Source: Paraburkholderia dilworthii
Lineage (GTDB): Bacteria > Pseudomonadota > Gammaproteobacteria > Burkholderiales > Burkholderiaceae
Reading direction: 5' to 3'
Assembly (NCBI RefSeq): GCF_000472525.1
Contig: NZ_AWZT01000001.1
Coordinates: 124,001-188,000, forward strand
Length of the DNA stretch: 64,000 bases
Both the position numbers and the translations under genes were made by a program. Position 1 is the stretch's first letter. Each line of letters opens with the position of its first letter. Of this stretch, positions 10,157 through 19,953 are shown piece by piece. The notes under the pieces are model-generated. The model did no database searches and had not been told where the DNA came from. It saw only the letters and a list, made by a program, of their open reading frames with translations.

Positions 10157-12217
10157 ATGAGTGCCGTCGCAGAATCGATTGCATTACCTGAAACCCGCGT
10201 GATGGCCGACGCGTTGCGCATCCTCGCGATCGACGCCGTCGAAGCGGCGAAGTCGGGCCACCCCGGCATGCCGCTCGGGATGGCGGAAATCGCCGTCGCG
10301 CTGTGGGACCGGCATCTGAAACACAATCCGCGCAATCCGGCGTGGCCTGACCGAGACCGCTTCGTGCTGTCGAACGGACACGGCTCGATGCTGTTATACG
10401 GGCTGCTGCATCTCACGGGCTACGATCTTCCGATCGACGAGCTCAAACGCTTCCGTCAATTGCATAGCAAGACGCCGGGACATCCCGAAGTCGGCGTGAC
10501 GCCGGGCGTCGAAACTACGACAGGCCCGCTCGGCCAGGGGCTCGCCAACGCGATCGGCATGGCGCTCGCCGAAGCGCTGCTCGCACGAGAATTCAACCGG
10601 CCCGGTCATGCAATCGTCGATCACCGCACGTATGTGTTTGCCGGCGACGGCTGCCTGATGGAAGGCATCTCGCACGAGGCGGCGTCACTCGCGGGCACGC
10701 TGAAGCTCGGCAAGCTCACGGTGCTTTACGACGATAACGGCATTTCCATCGACGGTCATGTCGCGCAGTGGTTCAGCGACGACACGCCCGCGCGTTTCGC
10801 CGCGTACGGCTGGCACGTGGTGCGCGACGTGGACGGCCACGACGCCGACGCGGTCGACCTCGCGTTGCATGACGCGCGCGCGGCTGGCAAGCCGACACTG
10901 ATCTGCTGCCGCACGGTGATCGGCAAAGGTTCGCCGGCAAAAGCGGGTACGCACGATGTGCACGGCGCGCCGCTCGGCGCCGAGGAGGTTGCGAATACGC
11001 GGCGCGCGCTGGGCTGGCCGCATCCGCCGTTCTCCATCCCCGAAGAAGTCCGCGCGCAGTGGGATGCGAGCGGGCGCGGCGAGGCGGCAGAGGCCGACTG
11101 GAAGCGCCGCTTCGAAGTCTACCGCCAGCACTATCCGCATGAGGCTGCGGAATTCGAGCGCAGGACGCGAGGCGCGTTGCCCGTGCACTGGCGCGATGCG
11201 GTTCGCGCGATGCTGCGCGACGCCGACAGCGCCGCGCAATCCATCGCGACGCGCAAGGCTTCGCAGCAGACCATCGCCGTGCTCGCGCGCGCATTGCCCG
11301 AATTGCTGGGCGGCTCGGCCGATCTGACCGGGTCGAACCTCACCAACTGGCAAGCCGCCGTCGATATTCACGCGAACGACACCGGCCTGCACGGCGGCAA
11401 TTATCTGCACTATGGCGTGCGCGAATTCGGCATGAGCGCGGCGATCAACGGGATCGCGCTGCATCGCGGGCACATTGCGTTCGGCGGCACGTTCCTCACT
11501 TTTTCCGACTATTCGCGCAACGCGCTACGGATGGCCGCGCTGATGAAGACGCGCTCCATCTTCGTGTTCACGCACGATTCGATCGGCCTCGGCGAAGACG
11601 GTCCGACGCATCAATCGGTCGAGCATGCAGCGAGCTTGCGGCTGATTCCCGGGCTCGACGTCTGGCGTCCGTGCGACACCGTGGAGACCGCGCGTGCATG
11701 GGCCAGCGCGATTGAACGCGAGGGCCCGTCATGCCTGCTGCTGAGCCGCCAGAATCTGCCGTTCGTCACGCGCGACGGCGAGCAGATCGACGCGATAGAG
11801 CGGGGCGGTTATGTGCTGCGCGACTGGCCGGATGCTGCAGCACCCGCATCTGCGGCCACGCAAGCTCGGGTGATATTGATTGCTACGGGATCCGAAGTTT
11901 CGCTTGCGCTCGACGCGCTTACGCCGCTCGCTGCATTGGGTATTGCTGCGCGTGTCGTGTCGATGCCGTCGACCAGCGTGTTCGACCGGCAGCCGGACAC
12001 CTGGCGCGATGCAGTGCTGCCGCCGGGCTTGCCGCGCGTTGCGGTCGAAGCAGGCGTGCGCGCGTTCTGGCGTCAGTACGTGGGCCTGGAAGGCGGCGTG
12101 GTGGGTATCGACACCTTTGGGGAATCCGCGCCCGCAGCCGCGCTGTTCGATCATTTCAGGCTGACTGCGCAGGCCGTGGCGGACGAAGCGCGACGAGTCA
12201 CGCAACGCGCGGCATGA
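10157..12217 (+). CDS. cbbT: Transketolase
   Basis: A 686-residue thiamine-diphosphate enzyme that moves two-carbon units to regenerate ribulose-5-phosphate. [11 protein letters not shown] (near 30-40) and the ThDP-binding [20 protein letters not shown] (near 155) are intact, as are the C-terminal-domain motifs [14 protein letters not shown] and [18 protein letters not shown]. The ATG at 10157 follows GAAGGAGAGATTCG. It is a cbb-operon copy; a housekeeping transketolase is probably encoded elsewhere. Confidence 0.96.
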   Translation: MSAVAESIALPETRVMADALRILAIDAVEAAKSGHPGMPLGMAEIAVALWDRHLKHNPRNPAWPDRDRFVLSNGHGSMLLYGLLHLTGYDLPIDELKRFRQLHSKTPGHPEVGVTPGVETTTGPLGQGLANAIGMALAEALLAREFNRPGHAIVDHRTYVFAGDGCLMEGISHEAASLAGTLKLGKLTVLYDDNGISIDGHVAQWFSDDTPARFAAYGWHVVRDVDGHDADAVDLALHDARAAGKPTLICCRTVIGKGSPAKAGTHDVHGAPLGAEEVANTRRALGWPHPPFSIPEEVRAQWDASGRGEAAEADWKRRFEVYRQHYPHEAAEFERRTRGALPVHWRDAVRAMLRDADSAAQSIATRKASQQTIAVLARALPELLGGSADLTGSNLTNWQAAVDIHANDTGLHGGNYLHYGVREFGMSAAINGIALHRGHIAFGGTFLTFSDYSRNALRMAALMKTRSIFVFTHDSIGLGEDGPTHQSVEHAASLRLIPGLDVWRPCDTVETARAWASAIEREGPSCLLLSRQNLPFVTRDGEQIDAIERGGYVLRDWPDAAAPASAATQARVILIATGSEVSLALDALTPLAALGIAARVVSMPSTSVFDRQPDTWRDAVLPPGLPRVAVEAGVRAFWRQYVGLEGGVVGIDTFGESAPAAALFDHFRLTAQAVADEARRVTQRAA

Positions 12218-12327
12218 GTTTCTGTTCGGCGGAAGCGGCATGAAGCGGCATAAAAGTGCGCAACGGTGACCGAGCAGTGACACAACGGCGGCACAACACA
12301 ATCCGATTCGTCTTCGAGGAGTTTGCA

Positions 12328-13365
12328 ATGGCCTTCATAGCACTGCGTCAACTATTGGACCACGCGGCCGAGCACGGTTACGGCGTGCCCGCGTTCAACG
12401 TCAACAACATGGAGCAGATTCACGCGATCATGCAGGCTGCCGAGGAGACTGCGAGCCCGGTGATCTTGCAAGCTTCAGCGGGCGCGCGCAAATATGCGGG
12501 CGAGCCGTATCTGCGCCATCTAGTGCTGGCCGCGCTCGAAGCGCATCCGGACATTCCGCTCGTGCTGCATCAGGATCACGGCGCGAGTCCGGCGGTTTGT
12601 CAGCAGGCGATCCGTTCCGGCTTTACATCGGTGATGATGGACGGCTCCCTGCTTCCCGATCAGAAAACGCCAGCGACCTATGACTACAACGTCGACGTAA
12701 GCCGAAGGGTAGTGGACGCGGCGCATGCCGTAGGCGTTTCCGTCGAAGGCGAACTCGGTTGCCTCGGGTCGCTGGAAACCGGCACGGCGGGCGAGGAGGA
12801 CGGCGTTGGCGCGCAAGGGCAACTGACACGCGACGATCTGCTCACCGATCCGCGCGAGGCGCAGATTTTCGTCGACTCGACCGGCGTCGACGCATTGGCG
12901 ATTGCGATCGGCACGTCGCATGGCGCGTACAAATTCAGCCGCCAGCCGACCGGCGATATTCTCGCTATCGACCGGATCGTGGAGATTCACGAACGGATTC
13001 CGAACACGCATCTCGTGATGCATGGTTCGTCGTCGGTGCCGCAGGAGTGGCTCGCGATAATCCGCGAATACGGCGGCGAGATTCCCACCACCTACGGCGT
13101 GCCGGTCGAGGAAATTCGGCGCGGAATTGCGCACGGTGTGCGCAAAGTCAACATCGACACCGACATCCGGCTCGCGATGAGCGGCGCAATGCGCAAGTCG
13201 ATGGCCAATGCGCGCGCCGAATTCGATCCGCGCGCCGCGTTGAAGGCGGCGACGGCGGCTGCGCGCGCCGTCTGCGTCGAGCGTTTCGAGGCGTTCGGCT
13301 GTGCGGGGCAGGCGCCGCGCATCAAGCCGTTGCCGCTCGAAGCGATGGCGCGCCGCTATCACTGA
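12328..13365 (+). CDS. cbbA: Fructose-bisphosphate aldolase, class II
   Basis: A 345-residue zinc-dependent class II aldolase. Metal-binding His residues appear in VLHQDHGAS (near 78-86), and [17 protein letters not shown] and [13 protein letters not shown] follow the family. It joins triose phosphates to fructose bisphosphate, and erythrose-4-phosphate with DHAP to sedoheptulose bisphosphate in the cycle. The SD CGAGGAG precedes the ATG at 12328. It lies 110 bp after cbbT and 14 bp before cbbE. Confidence 0.96.
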   Translation: MAFIALRQLLDHAAEHGYGVPAFNVNNMEQIHAIMQAAEETASPVILQASAGARKYAGEPYLRHLVLAALEAHPDIPLVLHQDHGASPAVCQQAIRSGFTSVMMDGSLLPDQKTPATYDYNVDVSRRVVDAAHAVGVSVEGELGCLGSLETGTAGEEDGVGAQGQLTRDDLLTDPREAQIFVDSTGVDALAIAIGTSHGAYKFSRQPTGDILAIDRIVEIHERIPNTHLVMHGSSSVPQEWLAIIREYGGEIPTTYGVPVEEIRRGIAHGVRKVNIDTDIRLAMSGAMRKSMANARAEFDPRAALKAATAAARAVCVERFEAFGCAGQAPRIKPLPLEAMARRYH

Positions 13366-13379
13366 GCAAGGAGAAAACC

Positions 13380-14093
13380 ATGCGTGATTTTCTGATTGCT
13401 CCTTCGCTGCTGTCGGCCGACTTTGCGCGTCTTGCCGATGAGATTGGCGACGTCACCGCAGCTGGCGCGGACTGGATTCATCTCGACGTGATGGACAACC
13501 ATTACGTGCCGAATCTCACGGTCGGGCCGCTCGTGTGCGCGGCAATCCGGCCGCATACGCGCGTGCCGATCGACGTGCATCTGATGACCCTACCCGTCGA
13601 TCCGCTCGTCGTGAGTTTTGCGGAGGCGGGCGCGAACACGATCAGCTTTCATCCCGAGGCGTCGCTGCATGTGCACCGGACCATCGAACTGATCAAGACG
13701 CACGGCGCGCGCGCGGGACTTGCTCTCAATCCCGCCACGCCGCTCGCGCTGCTCGATCATGTGATCGAGCGGCTCGACGTGGTGGTGGTGATGTCGGTGA
13801 ATCCCGGCTTCGGCGGCCAGGCTTTTATTCCGGAGACGCTCGCGAAGCTGCGTGCGTTGCGCGAACGCGTCGACGCAACCATGCAGCGCACGGGCCGCCC
13901 CTTGCTGATCGAGGTGGATGGCGGCGTGAAGGCGTCGAATATCGCGCGGATCGCGGAGGCGGGCGCTGATGTGTTCGTGGCCGGCTCGGCCGTGTTCGGC
14001 GCCGACGACTATGCGCGGGCCATCGGCGAAATGCGCGGCGAACTCGCGAAGGTGGACGAAGTCAGCGAAGGCGCGCTCGCAGAAGCGCGCTGA
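13380..14093 (+). CDS. cbbE: Ribulose-phosphate 3-epimerase
   Basis: A 237-residue TIM-barrel epimerase interconverting xylulose- and ribulose-5-phosphate. The motifs IAPSLLSADFARL (6-18), HLDVMDNHYVPNLTVGP, VMSVNPGFGGQ and VDGGV are intact, including the metal-binding His and Asp residues. SD AAGGAGAAAACC precedes ATG 13380. It is the last gene of the cbb operon; cbbG, cbbK, cbbZ and cbbY are absent here. It converges on the DHPS-like gene, 25 bp away. Confidence 0.96.
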   Translation: MRDFLIAPSLLSADFARLADEIGDVTAAGADWIHLDVMDNHYVPNLTVGPLVCAAIRPHTRVPIDVHLMTLPVDPLVVSFAEAGANTISFHPEASLHVHRTIELIKTHGARAGLALNPATPLALLDHVIERLDVVVVMSVNPGFGGQAFIPETLAKLRALRERVDATMQRTGRPLLIEVDGGVKASNIARIAEAGADVFVAGSAVFGADDYARAIGEMRGELAKVDEVSEGALAEAR

Positions 14094-14118
14094 ATGGGCG
14101 CCGCCGCTTTGGAGCGCT

Positions 14119-15501
14119 TTAACGCTTTTTCATCGTCTCGCCGGGCGCGCACCACGCCGACAGATCCTGCTCCGGCCGCTCGACTGCACAGCCCCAGTCG
14201 AGCGGCTGGTCCTGGTCGAAGCGCTTGCCGAGCCGCCACGCAATCTCGGCGCGGGCAAGCTGCACGCCCATATAGAACGCATGCCCGCCGTCCGCTTCCA
14301 TACGAAGGTCTGGATAGAACTGAAACGGATCGCCGCCACGAAGATGTCCGTCGCGGTTGTAGACATGAATGCCCTCGGCGCTCACCTGCACGCGGAAGTT
14401 AGGGTCGCGCACGTCGCGCGCGAACTCGTCGATTTCAGCGGGACTGTATGGGAAAGGGCGCTTCGCATGGACGGTCGCGAGATCGCCGTCGATACCCTTC
14501 GGCAGCACCTGTGCTTCACGGGCGGCATGCATCACGCGGCGCGCGACATCGGCTTCGCGCACGGCACGGCGCGCGTGCAGGCTCACGGAGGTGGTCAGCA
14601 CCGCGCTCACGCGAAGCTCTGCCGCCATGCCCAGCAGGATGGCGTTGATGCCGCTCGTGTCCGCTTCGGTCAGCTCGGTCACGTTGCCGATGCCCATCAT
14701 GATGGCCACATCCGGATAGCGTTCGCGCAGCCCCACATAGCGTGCGATCGACGTCGCGAGACCGAACGGGATCGGGTCGAGAATCGGGTCGGCGAGAAAC
14801 GCGCGGCCGCGCGCGTTGAAAAGCTCGATGGCTGCGTCGAGCGAAGCCGGGTCGCGCGGGTCGCGTGCGACGAGGATCGGCGTGGACGGCACTTCGTCCG
14901 CGATCCACAGCGTATCGAGGTTCAGGCTCATCAGGTAATCGGCGCCCGCGCGGCCGCCGCGCAGCAATTCGTCGGTGTGCATTGAATCGACACTCACACG
15001 ATAACCTTCGGCCTTCAACCGGCGCACTGCGTCTTCGAGATGCGGAAACGGCGTTTCCGGCAGGCAGCCGATGTCGATCACGTCCGCGCCCTGCGCCGCA
15101 TAATCGCGGGCACGCGCGGCAATGCCGTCGAGATCGAGGCGCGGCGCGTCGACGATCTCCGCAAAAATCTCGGTCTCGTAACGCGAGAGGTCGATCGGCT
15201 TCGCCTCGCGGCCGAAGAATTGCGGCAGGTCTTTCACTTCTTCCGGGCCGCGCTCGAACGGCACGCCGAAGTGTTCGGTCAACGCTGCGAGATCGCCACG
15301 GCAGCGCCCCGGCACGATCACGCGCTGCGCCGCGAGCGGAGTGGCCACGCGGCGGCGGATCATGTCGGCGGTCATCAGCGCGGCGACCTGCAAGCCGATC
15401 TCGCGAATCTCCCAACTGAACGGCGAGGGCGCCATGCTTTCGAGCACGCGGAGCAGGCTCCTTTCGGCGAGCCGGCCAGTCAGGAAGACGATATGCTCCA
15501 T
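14119..15501 (-). CDS. Dihydropteroate-synthase-like protein of H4MPT synthesis (DUF6513)
   Basis: A 460-residue protein made of an N-terminal ~160-residue domain (starts MEHIVFLTGRLAERSLLRVL) and a C-terminal dihydropteroate-synthase-like TIM barrel (AQGADVIDIGCLP, VSVDSMHTDEL, ADPILDPIPFG). It is much longer than FolP. Proteins of this family occur in H4MPT organisms and are thought to join the pterin to the ribofuranosyl-aniline product of MptG. That reaction is inferred from family context, not visible in the sequence. It lies upstream of no other same-strand gene until the DmrX-like gene 151 bp away. Confidence 0.82.
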   Translation of the reverse strand: MEHIVFLTGRLAERSLLRVLESMAPSPFSWEIREIGLQVAALMTADMIRRRVATPLAAQRVIVPGRCRGDLAALTEHFGVPFERGPEEVKDLPQFFGREAKPIDLSRYETEIFAEIVDAPRLDLDGIAARARDYAAQGADVIDIGCLPETPFPHLEDAVRRLKAEGYRVSVDSMHTDELLRGGRAGADYLMSLNLDTLWIADEVPSTPILVARDPRDPASLDAAIELFNARGRAFLADPILDPIPFGLATSIARYVGLRERYPDVAIMMGIGNVTELTEADTSGINAILLGMAAELRVSAVLTTSVSLHARRAVREADVARRVMHAAREAQVLPKGIDGDLATVHAKRPFPYSPAEIDEFARDVRDPNFRVQVSAEGIHVYNRDGHLRGGDPFQFYPDLRMEADGGHAFYMGVQLARAEIAWRLGKRFDQDQPLDWGCAVERPEQDLSAWCAPGETMKKR

Positions 15502-15502
15502 G

Positions 15503-15640
15503 TCAGTACGCGCCGGGCCGGCCGAAGCATCCCGACGCCCCGTTGGGCGGCAGCGAGCGCAGAGACCGTGGGGACTGTTTCATATCAGTACGCGCCGCAC
15601 TGCCCGAGGCGTGCTCGTTGGGCGCGGCGACCGTAGAGAG
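15503..15640. repeat. Imperfect direct repeat in the intergenic spacer
   Basis: The 13-mer TCAGTACGCGCCG occurs at 15503 and 15585. Each copy is followed by a similar tail containing CGTTGGGCG (15541 and 15616) and a GACCGT. The spacer before the DHPS-like gene therefore looks like a degenerate duplication of roughly 60-80 bp. Confidence 0.6.
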
Positions 15641-15652
15641 CACAAGGGCCGT

Positions 15653-16231
15653 TCATGCCAGTTCAAGCGCTGCTACACGTTGGTCGAGCGCTGTCTTCAG
15701 TTCATCGAGCGAGCGGACGACCGTTGTGTGCTCGAAGCGCGACAGGCGCTCCACGTTGTCGAGTTCGATCGACCGCGGCCGCAATTCGACCCATTCGTTC
15801 GGGCTTTGCGTGACCACGGTCGGCTCCGTGTCGCATGCAAAGACGATGCCCGGAATGCATTGCTTGCCGGCCTGAGCGTACATGTTGGTCGGCAGCGTAT
15901 CGGAGATGCCGAACGCGCATTTCGCCACGGTGTTGCTGGTGGCCGGCGCGATGATGACAGTGTGATACATGCCGTGATACAGCATGCCGACCGGCACACC
16001 GCTCGCGCTTTTGTCGCGGAACACGTTGAAGCGCTCACGCAGTCTGGGCAGCTTCCAGCCGTAAAGCGGCAGTACTTCTTCCGCGGCAGCGGATAGAAAA
16101 AGGTCGGTTCGCGGCAACGCGAGCGCGAGCTCGATCGACTCTTCGAGCAGATGGCCCGAGCCGGTCACGCACCACGCGAAGCGCGAATCGGGCTTGAAGT
16201 CCGCGAGTTTGCGAGCGGGCGCCTGGGTCAT
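15653..16231 (-). CDS. dmrX: Flavoprotein, dihydromethanopterin reductase DmrX-like
   Basis: A 192-residue protein of the archaeal-type flavoprotein fold (flavoprotein family with DmrB/AfpA). SRFAWCVTGSGHLLEESIELA (about 16-36) and the FMN-contacting segment YHTVIIAPATSNTVAKCAFGI (about 90-110) are visible. The related DmrX enzymes of environmental bacteria, including Burkholderia, reduce dihydromethanopterin to H4MPT, the last step of cofactor synthesis. The ATG overlaps the stop of the upstream sigma-54 activator gene by 4 bp (ATGA). The family is clear; the exact electron donor is not. Confidence 0.82.
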   Translation of the reverse strand: MTQAPARKLADFKPDSRFAWCVTGSGHLLEESIELALALPRTDLFLSAAAEEVLPLYGWKLPRLRERFNVFRDKSASGVPVGMLYHGMYHTVIIAPATSNTVAKCAFGISDTLPTNMYAQAGKQCIPGIVFACDTEPTVVTQSPNEWVELRPRSIELDNVERLSRFEHTTVVRSLDELKTALDQRVAALELA

Positions 16232-18345
16232 GCGGTGTGAGCGTGCGGCGATGCGTCGCCCGGCAGTCCGTCGGATGCCCCTGCGTCCGATGCCGACTCG
16301 TCGATCGCGTCTTCCGGCTCCGAGCCGTCCTGTCCCGAGCCGTCGTGCGACAGACGGATTTGCAGCCGGCGCATCTTGCGGTACAGCGTGTTGCGGCTGA
16401 TGCCGAGTGCCTTGGCCACATTGCTGACGTTCCAGCGATTGTCCTCGAGCATCGCAAGCACGGTCTCGCGTTCATTCAGCTGGATTGCGTTCAGCGCGGA
16501 CAGGTCGGCGGCGTCATCCTGATGCGGCACCGGCTGCGCCACTGCTTGCGGCGCGGCTGGCACCGCAATGTGCGGCTCGCGCTGCGTGACTTCCACGGGC
16601 AGGTCCTCGCAGCGGATAGGTTGTCCGTCGCATAGCGCAATCGCCATCTGCAACACATGGCGTAACTGACGGATGTTGCCAGGCCACGCATAGCTCAACA
16701 GCGCCTGCTCGGCTTCCTTTGTCAGTTCCGGTGGATCGTCGTCCGTCTCGGCCTCGAGCAGATGATGAATCAGCGGCAGCTTGTCGACGCGCTCCGCGAG
16801 CGGCGGCAGATTCAGCTCGACGCCCTTCAGCCGGTAGTAGAGATCCTCGCGGAATTGCCCGCTGTGCACCAGTTCGAGCAGATTGCGGTGGCTCGCGCTG
16901 ATCAGCTGGAAATTGACCTTGACGGTGGTTTCCGCGCCGAGCGGCGTGACCTCGTGCTCCTCGATCACCCGCAGAAGCCGCGCCTGCAATGCGAGCGGCA
17001 TGTCGCCGATTTCGTCGAGAAACAGCGTGCCGCCGTTGGCCTGCACGATCTTGCCGCGGCGTCCTTCGCGCTGTGCGCCGGTGAAAGCACCGGCACGATA
17101 GCCGAACAGTTCGCTTTCGATGAGGTTCTCCGGCAGCGACGCGCAATTGACCGGCACGAACGGCCCCGACGAATGCGGACTGATGCTGTGCAGCGCCTGT
17201 GCGAACACTTCCTTGCCGGTTCCCGTTTGTCCTCTAAGGATGATCGGGATCTTGCGTTGGACCACGCGCGCGCCGAGCTGGATCTGCGAGGCCATACGCG
17301 GGTCGCCGAACTCCAGATGCGCGATCTCGTCGAGCCGGGCCGGCGGCGGACGCTTTTCGGGCGCGCTCACGCGTTGAACGGGCGCCGTCACCGCGACCCG
17401 CGTGCCGCGTCCCGCCGCATTTTGCGCGGTCTGCGCGACGAGGAAGAAACGGTTCGTCGCGTTCGCGCTGTACACGGTCACAGGATGGAACGAGCCGCGA
17501 ATGCTGCGCGCGATCATGTCTTCGAGCGATGCGTTGAACGCCTCCTCGATACGCCGACCGCGCAGTTCGCCGAGCGAGCGGAAGCCGAGCTGGAAAAGTG
17601 CGCTGCGGTTCGCGGCGAGCACGGTGCTGTCGTCTGCTACCGCGAGTTTGCCGCCATGCAGCGTGCCGACGAATTCCGGGCGGCTGTGAAAGTGGATCAT
17701 GTTCGCGTGCCGGTAGCGCGCGTCGAGCAGACGGTTTTCGATCATCTGCCGCGACATGCCGACGAGCACCAGCGAGTGTTGCTGCAACAGTTTCGAGCGG
17801 CTCGTCACATCGAGCACGCCGGCGATCTCGCCGCTGTCGTCGAAAATCGGCGCGGCGGAGCAGGTGAGCGACGTATAACGCGGATAGAAGTGCTCGTGCT
17901 GGCAGACGGCGATGCAGTCGCGCTCGGCGAGACAGGTGCCCATTCCGTTGGTGCCGGCTTCGCGCTCGCTCCACATGGCGCCGACGCGGAAGCCGTCGGA
18001 GGCGACCGCTTCCGCGAAAGGCACCGACGAAACCTGATGGACGATCACGCCGCCCGAGTCGACCAGCACCACCGCGAGTTCGGGATCGGCCAGCTGTTGA
18101 TAGAGCGTGGTCATTTCGAGCTTCGAACACGCGATCAGATCGCCCAGGGCCTCGCGGCGAGAGCTTAATTCGTACTCCGTCAGGATCGGCGGCGTGACGA
18201 AGCGGGACGGATCGAGCTGAAATTCGTTGACGCAGCGCGCCCACGATTGAGCGACGGGTTCGCTCGTCGGACGCGTCGCCAGTTGATGATTGACGACGTT
18301 GAGGATTTCACGGACGTGCATGGAGCTGTCAGCGAGCAACGACAT
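16228..18345 (-). CDS. Sigma-54-dependent activator, AcoR type
   Basis: A 705-residue enhancer-binding protein. An N-terminal GAF-like sensor (about 60-210) is followed by a PAS-like linker, an AAA+ domain with Walker A GQTGTGKE at 372-379 and the sigma-54 loop GAFTGA at 419-424, and a C-terminal Fis-type helix-turn-helix (ALGISRNTLYRKMRRLQ, near 655-670). This is the layout of AcoR, and related regulators control alcohol dehydrogenase genes. Its place among H4MPT genes suggests it activates C1 genes in response to a small molecule. GTGTCAC-type motifs upstream of xoxF and of the mch operon are possible targets. The ligand is unknown. Confidence 0.88.
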   Translation of the reverse strand: MSLLADSSMHVREILNVVNHQLATRPTSEPVAQSWARCVNEFQLDPSRFVTPPILTEYELSSRREALGDLIACSKLEMTTLYQQLADPELAVVLVDSGGVIVHQVSSVPFAEAVASDGFRVGAMWSEREAGTNGMGTCLAERDCIAVCQHEHFYPRYTSLTCSAAPIFDDSGEIAGVLDVTSRSKLLQQHSLVLVGMSRQMIENRLLDARYRHANMIHFHSRPEFVGTLHGGKLAVADDSTVLAANRSALFQLGFRSLGELRGRRIEEAFNASLEDMIARSIRGSFHPVTVYSANATNRFFLVAQTAQNAAGRGTRVAVTAPVQRVSAPEKRPPPARLDEIAHLEFGDPRMASQIQLGARVVQRKIPIILRGQTGTGKEVFAQALHSISPHSSGPFVPVNCASLPENLIESELFGYRAGAFTGAQREGRRGKIVQANGGTLFLDEIGDMPLALQARLLRVIEEHEVTPLGAETTVKVNFQLISASHRNLLELVHSGQFREDLYYRLKGVELNLPPLAERVDKLPLIHHLLEAETDDDPPELTKEAEQALLSYAWPGNIRQLRHVLQMAIALCDGQPIRCEDLPVEVTQREPHIAVPAAPQAVAQPVPHQDDAADLSALNAIQLNERETVLAMLEDNRWNVSNVAKALGISRNTLYRKMRRLQIRLSHDGSGQDGSEPEDAIDESASDAGASDGLPGDASPHAHTA

Positions 18346-18798
18346 GGGGTTTGTCTCCGTTGCGGCAATTCATGTGCGCTGGGTGTTGCCTGGCGTACTG
18401 CTGCATTCGCCTGGCTGCAGGTTGCGCGTCACGAGTGCCGCTTTATCGATAATGTCATCCCCTCGCGCCGCGGCTTCTGTGTCCGTATGCGCACTGAGTA
18501 ATACACCTGATGCTTCTGTGCTGTTCCCGCGGTGTTTCCACGGTGTTTCCATGTACTGTCAGGCGTTGGCTTAAAACTCTACGCCCGATGTCGTTCGCGT
18601 TCAATAAGAAGTCGCATCAATAGTACATGGTGTGCCCGGTTTTTGCTTTTAATGAATTCATGCCCTTGCCGGGGTCCGCCGTTGCCTGCGGCGGTATTGC
18701 GCGGCACAGAGTGCTTCGCGCCCGGCTCATGCTGTACTGCTTTGCGTTTACCCGGGTTGCGTCTCTTAACTTGTTGCCGCTTTGCGGCGGAGTACATC
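18346..18798. promoter_or_regulatory. Divergent region between the sigma-54 activator and folB
   Basis: 453 bp without a supported gene upstream of both neighbours. It holds an 11-bp tandem duplication of CGGTGTTTCCA (18530-18551) and is more AT-rich around 18585-18660 than its surroundings. It probably contains both promoters. No clear -24/-12 or -35/-10 element was identified. Confidence 0.4.
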
Positions 18799-19350
18799 AT
18801 GGACCGTATCGATACCGTTCGCCTCGCCAGCTTCTGCGCCGCCGATGCGGGAACGTCTCGCGCAAGTGCGGCTTGGGGTGCGCCTGCGGACACGCCATCG
18901 GCCGGCACTCTGCCGGGGCGCATGGATATCGTGTTCATCGAAAACTTTATCGGTCAGACGATTATAGGTATCGACAGCAGCGAGCTGCACGTGCCGCAGT
19001 CCGTGCGGATGAACCTTGCGATCGGCGTTCCCGCAATTCGCGCGTGCACGACCGATCGTATCGAGGACACCATCAACTACGCGGCGGTGCGCAGCGCGTT
19101 GCACGCGTTGCTGGACTCGCACGACGTTCGTCTGCTCGAAGCGCTTGCCGAAGCGGTGGCGCGCCTGCTGATCAATGACTTCGGTGCGCACTGGGTACGC
19201 GTGGCGCTCGCGAAACCCGCAAAATTCGACGACGTCGCGGCCGTCGGCGTGCAGATCGAACGGCAGCGTAGCGATATGCCGCAGCCGGTTAATGAGCCTA
19301 CGGGACTCGCCGGTTATGCGTCGCTTGGCGAGGGACTGATTCCGATCTAA
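18799..19350 (+). CDS. folB: Dihydroneopterin aldolase-like protein (FolB family)
   Basis: A 183-residue protein. Residues ~42-160 form the FolB/FolX domain: DIVFIENFIGQTIIGID, TDRIEDTINYAAV and the C-terminal VRVALAKPAKFDDVAAVGVQIER. The enzyme splits dihydroneopterin to 6-hydroxymethyl-dihydropterin, a precursor for both folate and H4MPT. The usual FolB is ~120 residues, so a ~40-residue N-terminal extension and a ~20-residue tail are extra. The ATG at 18799 has an SD GCGGAG 8 nt upstream. Because the gene lies among H4MPT genes, it is probably dedicated to that cofactor. Confidence 0.85.
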   Translation: MDRIDTVRLASFCAADAGTSRASAAWGAPADTPSAGTLPGRMDIVFIENFIGQTIIGIDSSELHVPQSVRMNLAIGVPAIRACTTDRIEDTINYAAVRSALHALLDSHDVRLLEALAEAVARLLINDFGAHWVRVALAKPAKFDDVAAVGVQIERQRSDMPQPVNEPTGLAGYASLGEGLIPI

Positions 19351-19456
19351 GCCTGCCACGCGCCTCGACAACGCCGGACCGGGAGGGGCCGCGCGATAAG
19401 TGTCGCGGCGCCGAAACGGCATGCGCAGTGCCCGCGCCGCTCACCGGCCATGTCCG

Positions 19457-19876
19457 CTATTTCGACGCCGCCGTCTTATCGTTGCGGAGTCCGCAACTCC
19501 GGTAGGCGTCCGTCTGCAACGTGCGGAATTTCTTCGTTTGCGCTTTTGCGTGGTCGACCCGGAACTCGGAGCCGCCTTCGCCGCCGAGCGTTGCATATTT
19601 GGCGAAGGTGGACTGATTGACGAACTCGTCGTAAGGCAGCGCGGCTGCCATCTTGTCGATCACGCACGAGCATTTGTAGACGTTCGCGAAATCGTGTCCG
19701 TTGTCGTCCATGCAGGAGAGCACGTATTCGACGCGTCCCTGAGTCGGGTAGTTGTAGCCTCCGGCCGGGGCCGGGGCCGGCGCCGGCGCGTTGGGCGCGT
19801 CGCCGTCCGCCCAGGCGAGCGGCGCGGCGAGCGCGATGCAGGCACAGGCCGCCAGCGCACGACATCGTAGGGTCAT
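19457..19876 (-). CDS. Small secreted four-cysteine protein linked to fae
   Basis: A 139-residue protein. Residues 1-23 form a signal peptide ending AWA. A Pro/Ala linker follows, then a conserved-looking domain with RVEYVLSCMDDNG, YKCSCVIDKMAAALPYDEFV and a C-terminal YRSCGL. Its four mature cysteines (SCM, KCSC, SCG) suggest disulfides or metal/heme-free redox chemistry in the periplasm; there is no CxxCH. It lies 78 bp downstream of fae on the same strand. I recall similar small proteins in methylotrophy clusters, but no function is known. The start at 19876 is chosen because it opens the signal peptide. Confidence 0.75.
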   Translation of the reverse strand: MTLRCRALAACACIALAAPLAWADGDAPNAPAPAPAPAGGYNYPTQGRVEYVLSCMDDNGHDFANVYKCSCVIDKMAAALPYDEFVNQSTFAKYATLGGEGGSEFRVDHAKAQTKKFRTLQTDAYRSCGLRNDKTAASK

Positions 19877-19953
19877 CTCATGCCTCTGTGAGAGCAATTG
19901 CCGGATGGCATCATGCAAAGCCCGCGCGGCAGCGCCTCGCGGGCCGCGAGCCA

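Noticed and set aside
18532..18798. Longer N terminus for the FolB gene
   Set aside because: The extension is Cys/Arg/Leu-rich without conservation, and ATG 18799 has its own SD.
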